NCBI GenBank assembly: GCA_008921705.1
Contig: VFFE01007631.1
Location: 1,903,095 to 1,967,094 of the forward strand
Reading direction: 5' to 3'
DNA: 64,000 nucleotides
Origin: Burhinus oedicnemus
Taxonomy: Eukaryota > Chordata > Aves > Charadriiformes > Burhinidae
Both the position numbers and the translations under genes were made by a program. Below are positions 48,801 to 61,000 of the stretch, piece by piece. Numbering within the stretch: the first letter of the stretch is position 1; the number at the start of each line of letters is the position of its first letter. The notes under the pieces were generated by a model, which saw only the letters and a program-made list of their open reading frames with translations, was not told the DNA's origin and did no database searches.

Positions 48801-51800
48801 AGGAAACATTTTTTTTCTCCAGTTATTCAGGACAGGACTCTCCTGGGCTCACTGCCTAAGCCCAGACACCGGCAAGTGGTGGTACAGACCTGCCACCTTG
48901 TTTTGCTGGGGTGGGGTTTTGTCACCAGCTATGAATGAGCAAAAGCCTAGCAAACATCATTCTTGTGAAAAGGCAAGGGCGCTTCCACAGATGGCCCTCC
49001 AGGCTACTTAGCATCTCCCACATCAGCGCCGCTATCTGATGGAGCTCCAGGTCTCCCTCACACGTGTCTGCCAGCGAGAGGCATGTGTTGGATCACAGCC
49101 CGCTCCTCCTGCCACCCTCCCCTGTGAGGGTCATCTGAAAGACCGGGTAAGGTAGACATCTGTGTAATGTCCTCAGTCTGTACAGCTGCTATACCAAAAC
49201 CCCACAGATACTATTTTGGGTCCTTAAAATACCCTCTCTTGAGGAAGTTTATGCCAAGCATGCGCAGAGCATCTGGGCCAGTCACAATGGGGTGCTTCTC
49301 CCATTTATTCCCAGTTTGGCTCTTTTTGGCCTCCAATACAGTCAGTTCTTGGGACTCCCCCCTGGCACTCCAGAAACAGTTGCTTCCTCTGCGGCTGGCA
49401 GCTGTCACCTACCTGCCAGCTGTGCTCCTCTTGGCTTTCCTGCCTCTCCCTGCATGAAAGCGCTGATAAAGCTGCGGTGCATTTGAGGGCACGCAGCCTG
49501 TCGCTCGGCACAACAGCAGGAGAGCATCCTACCCTCTGGTACGCACCTGGCGGTGATGAGGTGGCCGGGGGTCAGGGACAAGGAGAGGACCGTGTAGAAG
49601 CTCTAAAGGGAGGATGGGAGGAAATGTTCCAGAGCAACAACTTCAAACGCATCGGGGAGCAAAGCGGTGCAGGTGACAAAAAGCAAAGGAGGGGGAAAGG
49701 CATTCCAGAAAATAAGGGGAGATCGAAAACCTACAGAAAAGCTGAGGAGCGGGAAGAGAGAGGGGAGAGCAGGGATTTGAAAGAGCAGACTAAACATGCA
49801 AATTCGGAGTAGAAGGAGAAAGAAGGCTGGTGAAAAAGAAAACACCACCAGACAGGGAAAGCGGCTGAGTAAATGGCAGCAACCATCAACAAGACAGCGA
49901 AACACTACTGAGAAAGGATATGCTGCTCTGCAAAGGACAGACAAGGAATGACATAAAGAGGACAGAAAAGGACAGGTTTTGGAGAGACGACAGGAGATTA
50001 ACATCCTCAACACTTTTTCTTACTTTGTACAACCACCTTAATAAATACTCTGCACTGAAAATATACACTAGATTTGTATCTGTCAGGAAGCATTACAATA
50101 AAAAGAAAATAAGGAGGGAAATATGGAATAGAGAAAAAAAACAGCCTAGCGATTTCTACCTTGTGCTTCAAATTTCCATTGTTAGGCACCCAGAATGGAT
50201 GAGGCGACTTTCTGCACTCCTGTTGGGGCAACGCTGCTACTTGGAGATCAGGGGAGGGAGAGGAAGGGCTTTGAACATTTCTGAAAAATGTGCACCTCTT
50301 CAGAGCACAATCCCTCAAAAAAAGGGACTGGTGACTAGACTGAGATAAATTATAACATGGTCGCTCCACCATGTAGCAACAAAGATAAGGTCTCAATACA
50401 AGATCCTTGGGTTTTCTTTTTTTTTTTTTTTTTGGAAGGTGAGTAAACAAATCCATTTGATGATAGATGGATGTCACCATGGATAGTTCAGGAAATAAAG
50501 TATTAAAAAAGCCATTCTAATTACTGCAAATCTTAGTGGATTTAAAGCATTTGGGGGTCATCTATCAAAATTAAAGCACGCTGTGATTAGAGAACCGCAT
50601 TAGGACAGGATACATCTTGCATTACAAGGGAGCTTTCCAAATTAAAAACAACATACAGGGAAAAATGTCATTCCTTTGAGCTTTTACTGAAATCTTAGAC
50701 AACTTGTAATTAATATGCATGCACAATGACTTGTAACTGGGTGGGTAATATCACTGTCATGTGCCTTTTTAAAACTTGGTAATTTTAATGCCATTTTTAT
50801 TAATATGATTAATGCAAGCCAGTTTGTGTAGATGGGAAAGAACAGAAGCAAATCAAAGTTAGCTGTCTGTTTCATTTAAATTCAGTTTGGTAGGAATCTC
50901 TGGCCTGAGATATCAAATGGAAAGGAAGAAAAAAAAACACCCTCAGAGAAATTGAACCATTACTTACTGAAGAGGATTGGAAGTTGTCATCCTTTTAATG
51001 GAGCTTGTTCAACCATGCTTTGAGGCATAATCGTACCTTCTGCAAAATGCCAAGATAATGGATAAGGATTTCAAAGGAATTTTAATAAGACAGTATTTTG
51101 CAGGCTGTAAAAGAGTTTTAAATTGACAAACACCCTCCAATAGTGAGCTAGAAAATTAGAGGGACAGTTTAATCCACACTGCCTTGATTTAGGGTCACTA
51201 GACTCACAAAATACCTGCTGAAATGTGGGGCTGCCATTTATGAGAAATCAAACTTCCTTCTATAATTTGAGACCTTATTATAAATGAGCATGTGACACTG
51301 CAACTCAAACTCAAGAAACGGTGAGACAGAAGCAGTTGGCATCTCTGAAAGCCAAGCCCATAGTGTCTCAGATTAAAATCTTGTAGAGAATCATTTCCAC
51401 TTGGCTAGAGTCCTTTTGGTATGGAACAGCACTAGAACACAGGTGATCTGAATATGAGCTGCAAGCCCACATGCAGCTCGCTGGGACAATTAACAATTAC
51501 TCTGCAGCACTGCTTCAAGGAGCCTCTTCTTCTGTAGCTGTGCTCTCTTCTCAAGAGCCCCACAGGTCCTCTCCCTTCCCCTCTGCTGCCTGCCATGGAG
51601 TAGATGCCTTGTGCAGGCAAGCAATCCTGCAGAAAGTCTATTTTTCTTGTGTTTGCTACATATTTGAAGAACGCATGCAGAGCCAGTTTTATTTCAGGAT
51701 TTACTATACACAAGCAGTAAATCCTCTACACTCAGGAGGATGTGTCCTTCATGCCCTCCTGTGCACACGCACAGAATGGTGGACTGAATGTGCAGGCGAC

Positions 51801-53350
51801 TGGATTTTTCAGAAAAGTTCTGGGCAGGGCTGTTTATACAAACAGAGCCTAGCCTGTGCAGATGCGTTCAATTCAGCTTATCAGGAAGGTCCTTCAGAGG
51901 AGGACACAGTTAGACCCCTTGTTTTATAGGACACGGGGTTTTAGTAAGCCTTTGGTCCTGAAGTCAAGGGGAGAAATCACTATCCATACAGTCAACCAAT
52001 TCTGAACTCTGATGGGAAAGTCTTCACAAAGAGAAAGCTGAAAGAACAGAACGAATCCAGTGCTGAAGTGAGAGTCTAGATGAGTGCAGGCGAACATTAT
52101 AGATACTGCATCAGTACTGAGTCAGTAACTAAGGCAGACAGCCAAGGTTTGGAAAGAGCATGCCTTTGGATAAGGTTAAGTGCACTAGACAGTCCATACT
52201 TTGGTGCTAAACCATCTTCAGAAGAGCTGTGCATCCACCTATCAGCCTGTTCCCAGTCTCTTTTTTGCTTGTTGTTTCTTCTTTTATTAACAAAACCAAC
52301 CACAAGCAGGAAGACTCTTTCTACTCTCCCCCTTTCTCTGCCTCCTGCCTGTTTATCCATTGTCTGATCTCCATCCTGGAAAGCCTCCCTCCAGCTAGTT
52401 TTTCTCTTGATAGGAAGTGAAGCAAAAAGAATCAGTCTTCCAGCAAAAGCCTTTTTTTGCTTGTCATTAAATTGCCTTCAAAGCATTTCAATGGGTATAA
52501 ATCTGTCCCACCAGCTTTATATATTTGCCATAATTTTATCCTTTATCTTCACTGCTGCTGTAATCCTACCTCCGTTCCATCTTCCACCTTGCTTTATTTG
52601 ATCAGTCTCCCATTTGTTTTTGATTTCATGGCCACAGATTTGGGTAGTGATGTGACTTCCAGTCTTCCTTAAGCATGTGATCGTCACAGGTAATTAGACA
52701 AAAGGAGGAGGAAAGTCTCCAAGATCTTCCTTGACCCACACACTCTCGAAAAAAGATCCCAGCTACTGAGGGTGCAGATGATAAGAACACTGTGTTGCCA
52801 GGAATGACAGCACTCAGGGTGCATACAGCCCGTTCCACAGACAGAAACCACAGCAGCTATAGTCGATCTTCCATCAAAGCACATTTGAAGCAAATTCTTC
52901 ATTTCCAGGGCGGAGTCAAGATACCAACTCCCCTGCATCCAAACAATGCACAAGAATATTTTTTAAAAGTAAATTAAAATAGTGCAGATATCCCATGAAA
53001 GACGTGTCATATCAATAAACAATCTTTTCAAACAGCAGTGACCAGCTGGAATCCTCCCTTGTTGAGTAACAGCCAAGTTGTTACAAGGTAGAAACTGCAT
53101 CATTTCAAAGCATGAAAATATATGACATTTCATTAAAAAACGCAACATTTGCTAAAAAATGGATGAAAAAAATTGTAGGGGGAAAAAAAAAAGACAAACT
53201 AGAAAAAACTCTGTTACTTTCTCAGTCTATAAAACTAGTCCCTTCTCTTTTAACATCATTTCTCTGCACTATTGCAACCTGCAAACTCTTACACATTCAA
53301 GCTGTTTTTCATGTGTCTAGTTCAGCGGGCTCCTGTTTAAAGCGGAACAG
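39831..53350. other. Downstream region without recognised genes
   Basis: 13.5 kb past ALCAM. I see no exon with a recognisable protein match on either strand, no RNA gene, and only short homopolymer runs, including T17 at 50417-50433. The + strand becomes A/C-rich after about 41 kb. Open frames above 100 codons (45269-45625 minus, 49477-49812 plus, 49603-50013 minus, 50007-50480 minus, 51471-51929 plus) show no domain or conservation I can identify. Confidence 0.7.
50417..50433 (+). repeat. T17 homopolymer
   Basis: Seventeen consecutive T. Equivalent to a poly(A) run on the minus strand, but no retroposon body was recognised next to it. Confidence 0.85.
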
Positions 53351-53469
53351 GAGGCTTTGAGCAATCTGGTCTAGCAGGAGGTGTCCTTGCCCATAGCAAG
53401 GGGGTTGGAACTAGGTGATCTTTAAGGTCCCTTTCAACCTAAACCATTCTATGATTCTATGATTTTATG
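53351..53469 (+). mobile_element. CR1 non-LTR retrotransposon, 5'-truncated 3' end
   Basis: The segment has the hallmark CR1 3' region: AGGAGGTGTCCTTGCCCAT..., then GGGGGTTGGAACTAGGTGAT..., then GGTCCCTTTCAACC..., ending in three ATTCTATG-type 8-bp units rather than poly(A). Only about 120 bp of the element remain, which is typical because CR1 copies are usually 5'-truncated. The left edge is approximate. CR1 is the dominant LINE of birds and other reptiles, which supports the taxonomic call. Confidence 0.9.
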
Positions 53470-53639
53470 AAACTACATGTTATTAATAGTCACCGTGGAG
53501 AAAATCACCAAGCCAAGTAGATGAGCTTCTATCATTTGTATCTTCTGACTCATGTCAAGAAAAAAGCTAGCACCATAGCCTTCCTGGCTATCACACTTCA
53601 CTACAAGGCACGAAACATGCCAATATCCGCGTTTTCATG

Positions 53640-53674
<35 letters not shown>
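53640..53674 (+). repeat. Poly(A) tract, 35 A
   Basis: Uninterrupted A run 170 bp beyond the CR1 tail. CR1 does not use poly(A), so it is not part of that element. No L1-, SINE- or mRNA-like body was recognised to its left. Confidence 0.9.
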
Positions 53675-53676
<2 letters not shown>

Positions 53677-56600
53677 AACCCTCTCCTTTAATAACAAGGA
53701 CCTGATCTCTCAGAGATGGCACACCACAGTGCCTCCCTACCAGTCTTCCTGGAGCTTTGGTTCATGCTGAGTAAGAGTAAGTTAAGCAGAGGGTCTCACA
53801 TGAGGAATAATGTGGGAATTCTTGCCCAGCCAGCAATTGCACTTCCCTCAACTTTGTCCCCTCCCTTCAAGTAACTGGGAAATAGGACGTCTCAGGCTGA
53901 TAAAAGCGGTCACATTTTTGTTGCCTCAGACAGCAGCCTTCATCTGGCGTCACCACAGAGCTGTGGTTGCCTGACCTGTCGCAGTATACAGCCCACACCC
54001 TCAGCAGCTACACAACTGCTCAAATCGTACCACAAACCACAGCACGTCTTCTTCCTGCAACACTCCTAAGATTTTAACTTAATTTGAGACATCCCGCATA
54101 TTCACAGCCTAAGACTCCTGCAATCAAGACATTTCATCTATAGATGAGTAGTTACCATTCAGCACCACTGAGAACACTGAAAAGCTGACAGCACCACAGA
54201 CACAGAAAAACAAGTATACTTCCCACTACCAAACACTAAAAAAAGAGGCAAACCACTGACACATTTAAAAGCTTAAGGTTTTCAACGTTGCATTGATATT
54301 TGACTGTCCAGACAGGAAATGACTGCACTTAAAGAAACACTTAGAGAGCTGGCCAGGCAGATAAAGGAAGCCAGGTACTTTAGGATAGCACAAACAGCCG
54401 AGGAACGGACAGACAATTAACAGCTTCTAATGAGATGGCAGTCACTCACTGTGGAAGAAAGAAGGGGCAAGAAAGAAGCAAAGCATTACTGTCACTGAAT
54501 GTTCCTAGGCAGTGAAAATTGTAAAGGAGGAAGATCATCATAGTGTGACACATCAGGATCTTGAAGAGCGGGAGAGGGGCACAAACTCTCATCAGCTGTG
54601 GTACTTAGGCTGCATTAGCCAGCAAGGGTGGGAATACATGATTTTGAAATTTCCTGAGGAAAGTCTTAACAACAGAGTAATAGTTTCCTAATGAGGAAAG
54701 AAAAGGGATGAGGGAAGCTTAGAGAATACATAAGAGTATCTAAGATGAACCAAGAGAAAAACGTAAAGCGTGAGACTGAAGAAGTTGAGGAGAGACAACA
54801 AGCAGAACACCACGAGAAGAGAGCTGTAACAGTATAATCCAAAAATGTGCATCTGCTTTTACTGAGAATGGAACTAGAAGACAGAACGAAGGTTCTAAGA
54901 AAGATCGTAAAGGTTTATAAAGGTAAGAAGAGTTCCTCCCGTGCCATATTTCAGGTGTCTCCAAATTAAATCTAACTGCATTTCGCAGATATCTGCAAGG
55001 GAAACAACACTGTACAAAATTTTTCTTGGTTGAAATTCCCATGCTACCTTTCACAGTTGCTGATATGCAATAAACGGTACCCATCAAGATATTCATTTGC
55101 TTGTACTCCCCTACATGTCTATTTTGTTAAGTTTTCCCTTGTCTTATTCCTATTTTACACTACAATAGGGTATTAATATACGTTTCTGCCTTACATTAGG
55201 GACAAAATTATTGGTAGAGGACCTGGCTTTTTATTCTGTATTTTCCATTTGTCCAGCATCTAGTTGAATGGGGTCTTGTCTCACTACTGTAACAACAGTC
55301 TTTTTCCTGGATCAGATAAACAGCAAGAATAATAGCAACATATCTTTCACTTCTGTGTTTTTCCTCTAAACTCTCAAAGATGAGAAAAACAGCAAGCTAA
55401 AACCACTGCCTTCATGTATCAACATTCTGATAGTTTCTTCCTCATGGAGCTCTATGTTTTCCAGGGGTGGGGGAATCTCTGCAGTTAGATTCCTGATTTT
55501 GAGGCAGTAGAAGTTTGGCTGAGGAAAGGTCAGAGTGGAATAAGAAGCAAAAGTTTGTTCCATTATATTAGGAAAAAGCTTAATAGAAACAAGATATGTA
55601 GATTAATTTGAGCATAAGTTCCTTCTAATGGCTTTTAGTTCAGCTTTTAGTTGTCTTTCATTTCAAATCATGAGGTCTTTGGCATATATACCTTATTTCT
55701 ACCTATTTGATTTTTAGATCAATAGAAGTTAGGCACATAGAAGTCAGCCTTCACTGACCTCAGTATTTTGATAGAAGCCTAAGAAACAGCAAGAGCTGGA
55801 TTCCTAAGTCCTTGAACAAGGTATGTTTAGAAAGACTGAGATCCCATAACCACAATACAGACTAGTTTGGATCTGCTTTTACAATAAAGTTTCTTCCCTT
55901 TTACGGCCTTTATGCATTGTGCAGTCTCACAACCCTTGTATTTGAAAGTGAATAAACAAACTGGCACCACTATATAAACATATACACAGTCAAATTTGCA
56001 CAGTCCATATAGTGCTAAAATGACAATCACTATATGCAGCCATGGGGATAAATATTACAATTGGAGGAGAACTGATTTTGATCTCTAATAAAAAGTATAT
56101 ATTGGCATGTATAAGCGCTAAGACAAAGATGTTCAGCTTACAACGAAGCAGAAGGGCAGATACTGAAACATATTTTTCTTCCTTTTAACAGGCGCTATTC
56201 CAGTAGTGTCTAGGAAGGGACACCTGCCTCTGATACATCTGCAAACCCATGTTCCTGCACTGGACACATACTGAGAATTTTCTCTCTTTTCCTTCAGCTT
56301 CAATTTAATACTTTACCAAGCAATAAGTCTTTTACCTCCTTTGCCTCTAAGTAGTTTCTCTTTCTCCTTTTATTTCCCCACCACTAATATGCCGAAGGCC
56401 ATCCTTGTGCAACTCAGCTCTAGCCTCCTGTTCCTTCTTACACCACAGCAAGTGCTTCATAAGGAACTTTTTCTGAGACTCTATATTGGGAGTGGGAATG
56501 TAGACAACACTGCTACTTGCATCACATACAGAAAATACGGAGAAATAGGAAGAGAACCTATTCAAGAAGAGGGAGAATAGTTAAGGGAGAAAGAAAACAA

Positions 56601-58060
56601 ACTGCAGACAACCACATAATGAGAAGCCCTGTCCCTTGGCCCGTGTGAAGTGTGTTTTCCCAGCACAGGGAGGCAAACGTCATTATTTTCATCTACCCTT
56701 TGAACTTTTCATGACACCTCCTGCTGAACCCAAGTTTGTCTCTTCCTTTAAACTGAACTCATGAAATTGTCTTTGCAAAAATGACCCAAAATCACCAATG
56801 AGAGATCTTGGACAAACAATAATAGCAACCTTGCAATGCTTTGTTCCATCATTTATAGTCTGGCCTATCTCTCCCATTGATCAGAGTACAACTGTAGAAA
56901 GGGCAAATTTCTTACACAGAACAAGGAATAGGTGTTTTGCGGCTTCCTGTCTGCCTTCTCCAGCGCTGTGTACAATGCCAACCTCCACTTTCAGAAGTGC
57001 AAATAAAGGAGCTAAATTTATGTGTATTTAAATTCCAATTGCCATACAATTAAGCTACAACTATGCTTCTCAAGAAATAATATTCTCCCACAGCATAAAC
57101 AAAAGATCAGCAAAATGACTGAGATTGCTTCTTAGAGACATTTGCCATCTTCACAAATTTCTTACTGCTTGCCACAGGGACACTGCTTTACACCCAAAGG
57201 ATGCCTTCCTCTATATGTGTGAGTTCTGGTATCACCACTCCTAAAACAGCTTTCAAAGTGTTTTGAAAAACACATGCACTGAATCTTGTGGAACCTGCCC
57301 CTGCCCCTAATTAACCTGATAGAGCTTTCACAAATAAACCAGGCCTCTCCTTCCCAACGGGGAAGGGAACAAACACCTCAGAAACAATGGATTTTACTCA
57401 ACAGAGTTTAAAGATGAAGAACTTCAAGGCAAAGGACTGAAAATAATTGTCAAATTCCCCACCCAAACCTGCCCAACCAAATACCCTGTCATTATCTTAA
57501 TATTTTTAGTTTCAGTCTCAAAGTCCAATTTCTCTCTCTAAACTCAAAGGCAAGTCCTAGCAAGGTTTCCTCCTGTCAGGATATGGCTTTGTAAAACTGA
57601 TCGCTTGGTTTGAATAAGGCCCAATTCATTGATGCAAACGTAGGATGCAAAAAAGTGCCAAAGTCTTAAGGACTTTCCCCTTCTTTCCCATTCTCTAATC
57701 CAAGAAAGCCCGCTGTCGCTGCAGCTTCAAATTAGCTGTCATGCAGGCCAGAGATCAGGCAAGAATTTCTAAGCTTATTATAGGCTGGTTTTTCCGGGAG
57801 TCTCCCTCTCTCTACATGTTATTCAGTGGACATGCAAATGAAGCATTGTCCAATTTGTTCCTGAGTTTCTTATACAAATGCAGAAGGAGTGCTCTCCTTT
57901 GTACGTTCCTAAACTAGCCTGCCGGCCTGGCTCACAAATTTCTGCAGTTTCTAGCCGTGTTTCTGTATTTAAACTGACTGAAATACACATAAATCGCATT
58001 TCTTGAGCGACAAAACTCACACAAGCTTTTACTAGTACCACAGAAAATAAAACCTCTACA

Positions 58061-58082
58061 GTTTAGAGAGATGTCTCTAAAC
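58061..58082. repeat. Inverted repeat, 9-bp arms, 4-nt loop
   Basis: GTTTAGAGA at 58061-58069 pairs exactly with 58074-58082. A further CCTCTA motif lies on each side, but in direct, not inverted, orientation. Confidence 0.75.
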
Positions 58083-61000
58083 CTCTAGAGATGAAATACT
58101 ATATACAGACATAGAACTAGAAAGAGGGCATCTCCCGCCCCTCGCTCCCCTCGCTTCTGCCTTCTACACACTGGAAACCCTACCAAGGGCACATTACAGA
58201 GTTTCTCTGGATAAATATTTTTAAATTGTGATACCAAAAGCAGCTACCGATTTTAGGTACGCAGATAATTTTAAGTGCTCCAATTGAGAAATCTTAAAAC
58301 ATGCTGGACAATCAGCGAGTCACTTTTGAAACTGGACCACCTGAAACTGAGGTATCCCAATTGCCCCCAAAATAATTTCATTATATTTGTGCAATAACAA
58401 TTTTCAGCATGCCTGATGGCTGTATGAGTTAATGCCAGTGATGAGCATAAAGCATAATCACAGCATGACTGCTCTATAGTTGGACAATTATTTCCACCAC
58501 TGCATTGAAAAGTGAAACCCATTTCAATGCCAAGGAAAAAAACCCACCAACCTTCCATTTCAAAGAATAACCTGTTGCAAGTGCTGCATGGAGGAAGAAT
58601 GAATGTGTAACCAGACTGCAGGCTGATGGCACTCAATACAGGATAAAGTATAATCCTTACATTGTGGGAATTATATGGCTGCGTAAGGCTTAAACTGACA
58701 TTCCTGTAATACACAGTTCCAGCCCCAAATTAAGTACACCTTGTTACTTACACGTATTATGAGCCTTCCCAAAACTAAGAGGAGGTCCTCCGCTGTAGTA
58801 AGGTCTCAGTATTTTCTAGATTTAACAGGTTCTCCAAATTATTCTCCGATACAAAACTGCTGAATGACAAATGAGGTTTACTTTGCTTAGTCATTCATTT
58901 GCAAGGTTTGGTGAACTTTCTCGCTACCAATTTCAAAACCACTTAATTTTATGAATAATTTTGTATCTTAGATCATGTTAACTAAACATATTTTTGTTAT
59001 AATATAAAGAACAAATAAAAGGTCCATTCTTTCTGAGACTTACTGTTAAAGTAGCATTAAATAGGATTATTAAGTTATATTATCTACCACTATTTGTGTT
59101 TTAGCTAATGACATTATTTACATTTCTCATTTACTTCCAGTGAAAGACTTCATTGACATTTTCTTTTTTCCTTTTTTTCTTAGGATTATTTTCTTCATGT
59201 GTTTTCATTTTCTTCCTTTGCAGATACCTCTGTCACAACCCTCCTCCCCCTATTTTCTCTGATAAGCCTTTTTACCCTGTTGTCACTGACTTGCCACCAA
59301 GAGACAGATAACAATGTCTTGTTCAAACAGTGTAACCATTGGCATAATTTCAGAAACTATATAAAGAACAAGTTTTCTTAGTTGCTGATTAAGCAGGGAG
59401 AAAAAAGAAAATAGCTGGAGAATAAGTGGCTTCCTCAAAGCCACTGTTCAATATACACCTTGAAAAACAAGAAAAAAGAGTACCAGCATCTTCCTTTCTT
59501 TAAAGGCACGTGCGATAGCTTCCAAAAACTGAAAATTGATTGATAAAAGCTTTTCCACCATAAAAACCATTCTCAAAAAAAAATAAAAAATCAATGCTTC
59601 TCCTGAAATACCTTTTATCCCACAACCACATGCTACTAACAAATCAGCCCTCCACACATCTCATCCAGCCATCTTGACAGACTTTGAAAGGGAGAAGACC
59701 AGGCAGTCTCAAGAGGCATGGATATTACTGTAATGGAGAGAGCTCAAATACAATGATGATACAGTACAAATAATACAAGGTCCCATAAGGGCAGATCACT
59801 GGAAAATAAATTTCAGCTCAACCAACCAAGAAAATCAATCCACATTGCTCAGACAGTTTGTACATCAACAGGAGCCTCTGTGTATTAGCTGTTAGTCCAC
59901 ACTGCTGTACTCATCACTAGCAAGAAACTAACCTTTGTCCTGTGCACCCCATCACAGCAACCTTGTGTGCTTCACAAGGTAAATTATATCAACCACTAAA
60001 TAAGCATGGAAATGACACGCGTTTCGGGATAGGTTGAATTTTACAGCATTATGCTCACGGCACCACACATGAATACAGCGAGTTACACAGCCACAAAAAG
60101 TGAAAAGCATACCCACAACATCTTTGAATGAAGCCACAGACAATTTTAATTCGGTTTCAGCCCCTTCGGAATTATTATGGGATGTGGTTAAAACGGGAGC
60201 CAAGAGCCAGTTTGATGGCAGATTCACAGCCTGCAGCGGTGCCCTGGTCAGCCAGTATCTAACATCATAAAAACAAAGCGCAGATACAATTAAGATTCTG
60301 CCTCTCCTAATAATCCCGGAGACTGTTTACTCAGCAACACCAACACATCAAAGGAAAGGATGCCAATGCCTGAAGACAAATCTGTTTAACTCCAAGCCAG
60401 CTTTGTTTGTTGCCAATAGTCTTCTTGCTAGGACTAAACCTCAACACAGATAGAAAAGTCTTGAAGGGCCTGGAAACGACCACATGTTAAACCACTGGCA
60501 AAAAAATGTTGCTATGAGAACTGACTGAGCAGTTTGCCACACAGTATTTCAGAGCTGTGCCAGAGACCACATCCAGGTGTGGGTGAAGAGTAGTAGTGTG
60601 AGGGTAAACAGTAAAATAAACGGATTAACTGCAATGCAGGTCACCTAGGAACAACACATGCAGGCACGTAATGCCCTTTCCATGTGATTCTGCTGTGCCC
60701 CAAACACAGTGAGGCAGAGATCCCCCACGCCAGTGCGCCCTTGGCACACTGCAACTCAGAAATTCCCTCCTCCACCCACACTCTGAAACACTTCAACATT
60801 TTTCTCTTTAACAGACTTTTTTTCCTTCTGCTTTTTGCCATTTGCTCCAACCGTCTGTCTTCCCTCCTCTGATTCACTCCACGCTTTCCTCCCTGCATTT
60901 CCCCTTCACCTCCATTCCCTTCTTCCTCTTTCCATTATACTATTCCTGCTCCCCCAAAATAAATCATGGCTCTAACACACCACCTTCACCATCTCCCTGC

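Noticed and set aside
50007..50480. 157-codon open frame on the minus strand
   Set aside because: It includes a Lys run from the T17 homopolymer and has no domain features.
51471..51929. 152-codon open frame on the plus strand
   Set aside because: No recognisable domain, no flanking splice or promoter evidence, and the opposite strand is also open over part of it.
58271..58714. 147-codon open frame on the minus strand
   Set aside because: Cys-rich but without a regular spacing pattern or known family resemblance; probably chance.
58740..58800. Possible minus-strand exon with a GTAAGT-like donor at 58742-58747
   Set aside because: About 20 open codons precede the donor, but the upstream acceptor lacks a good pyrimidine tract and the peptide does not match CBLB as I know it.
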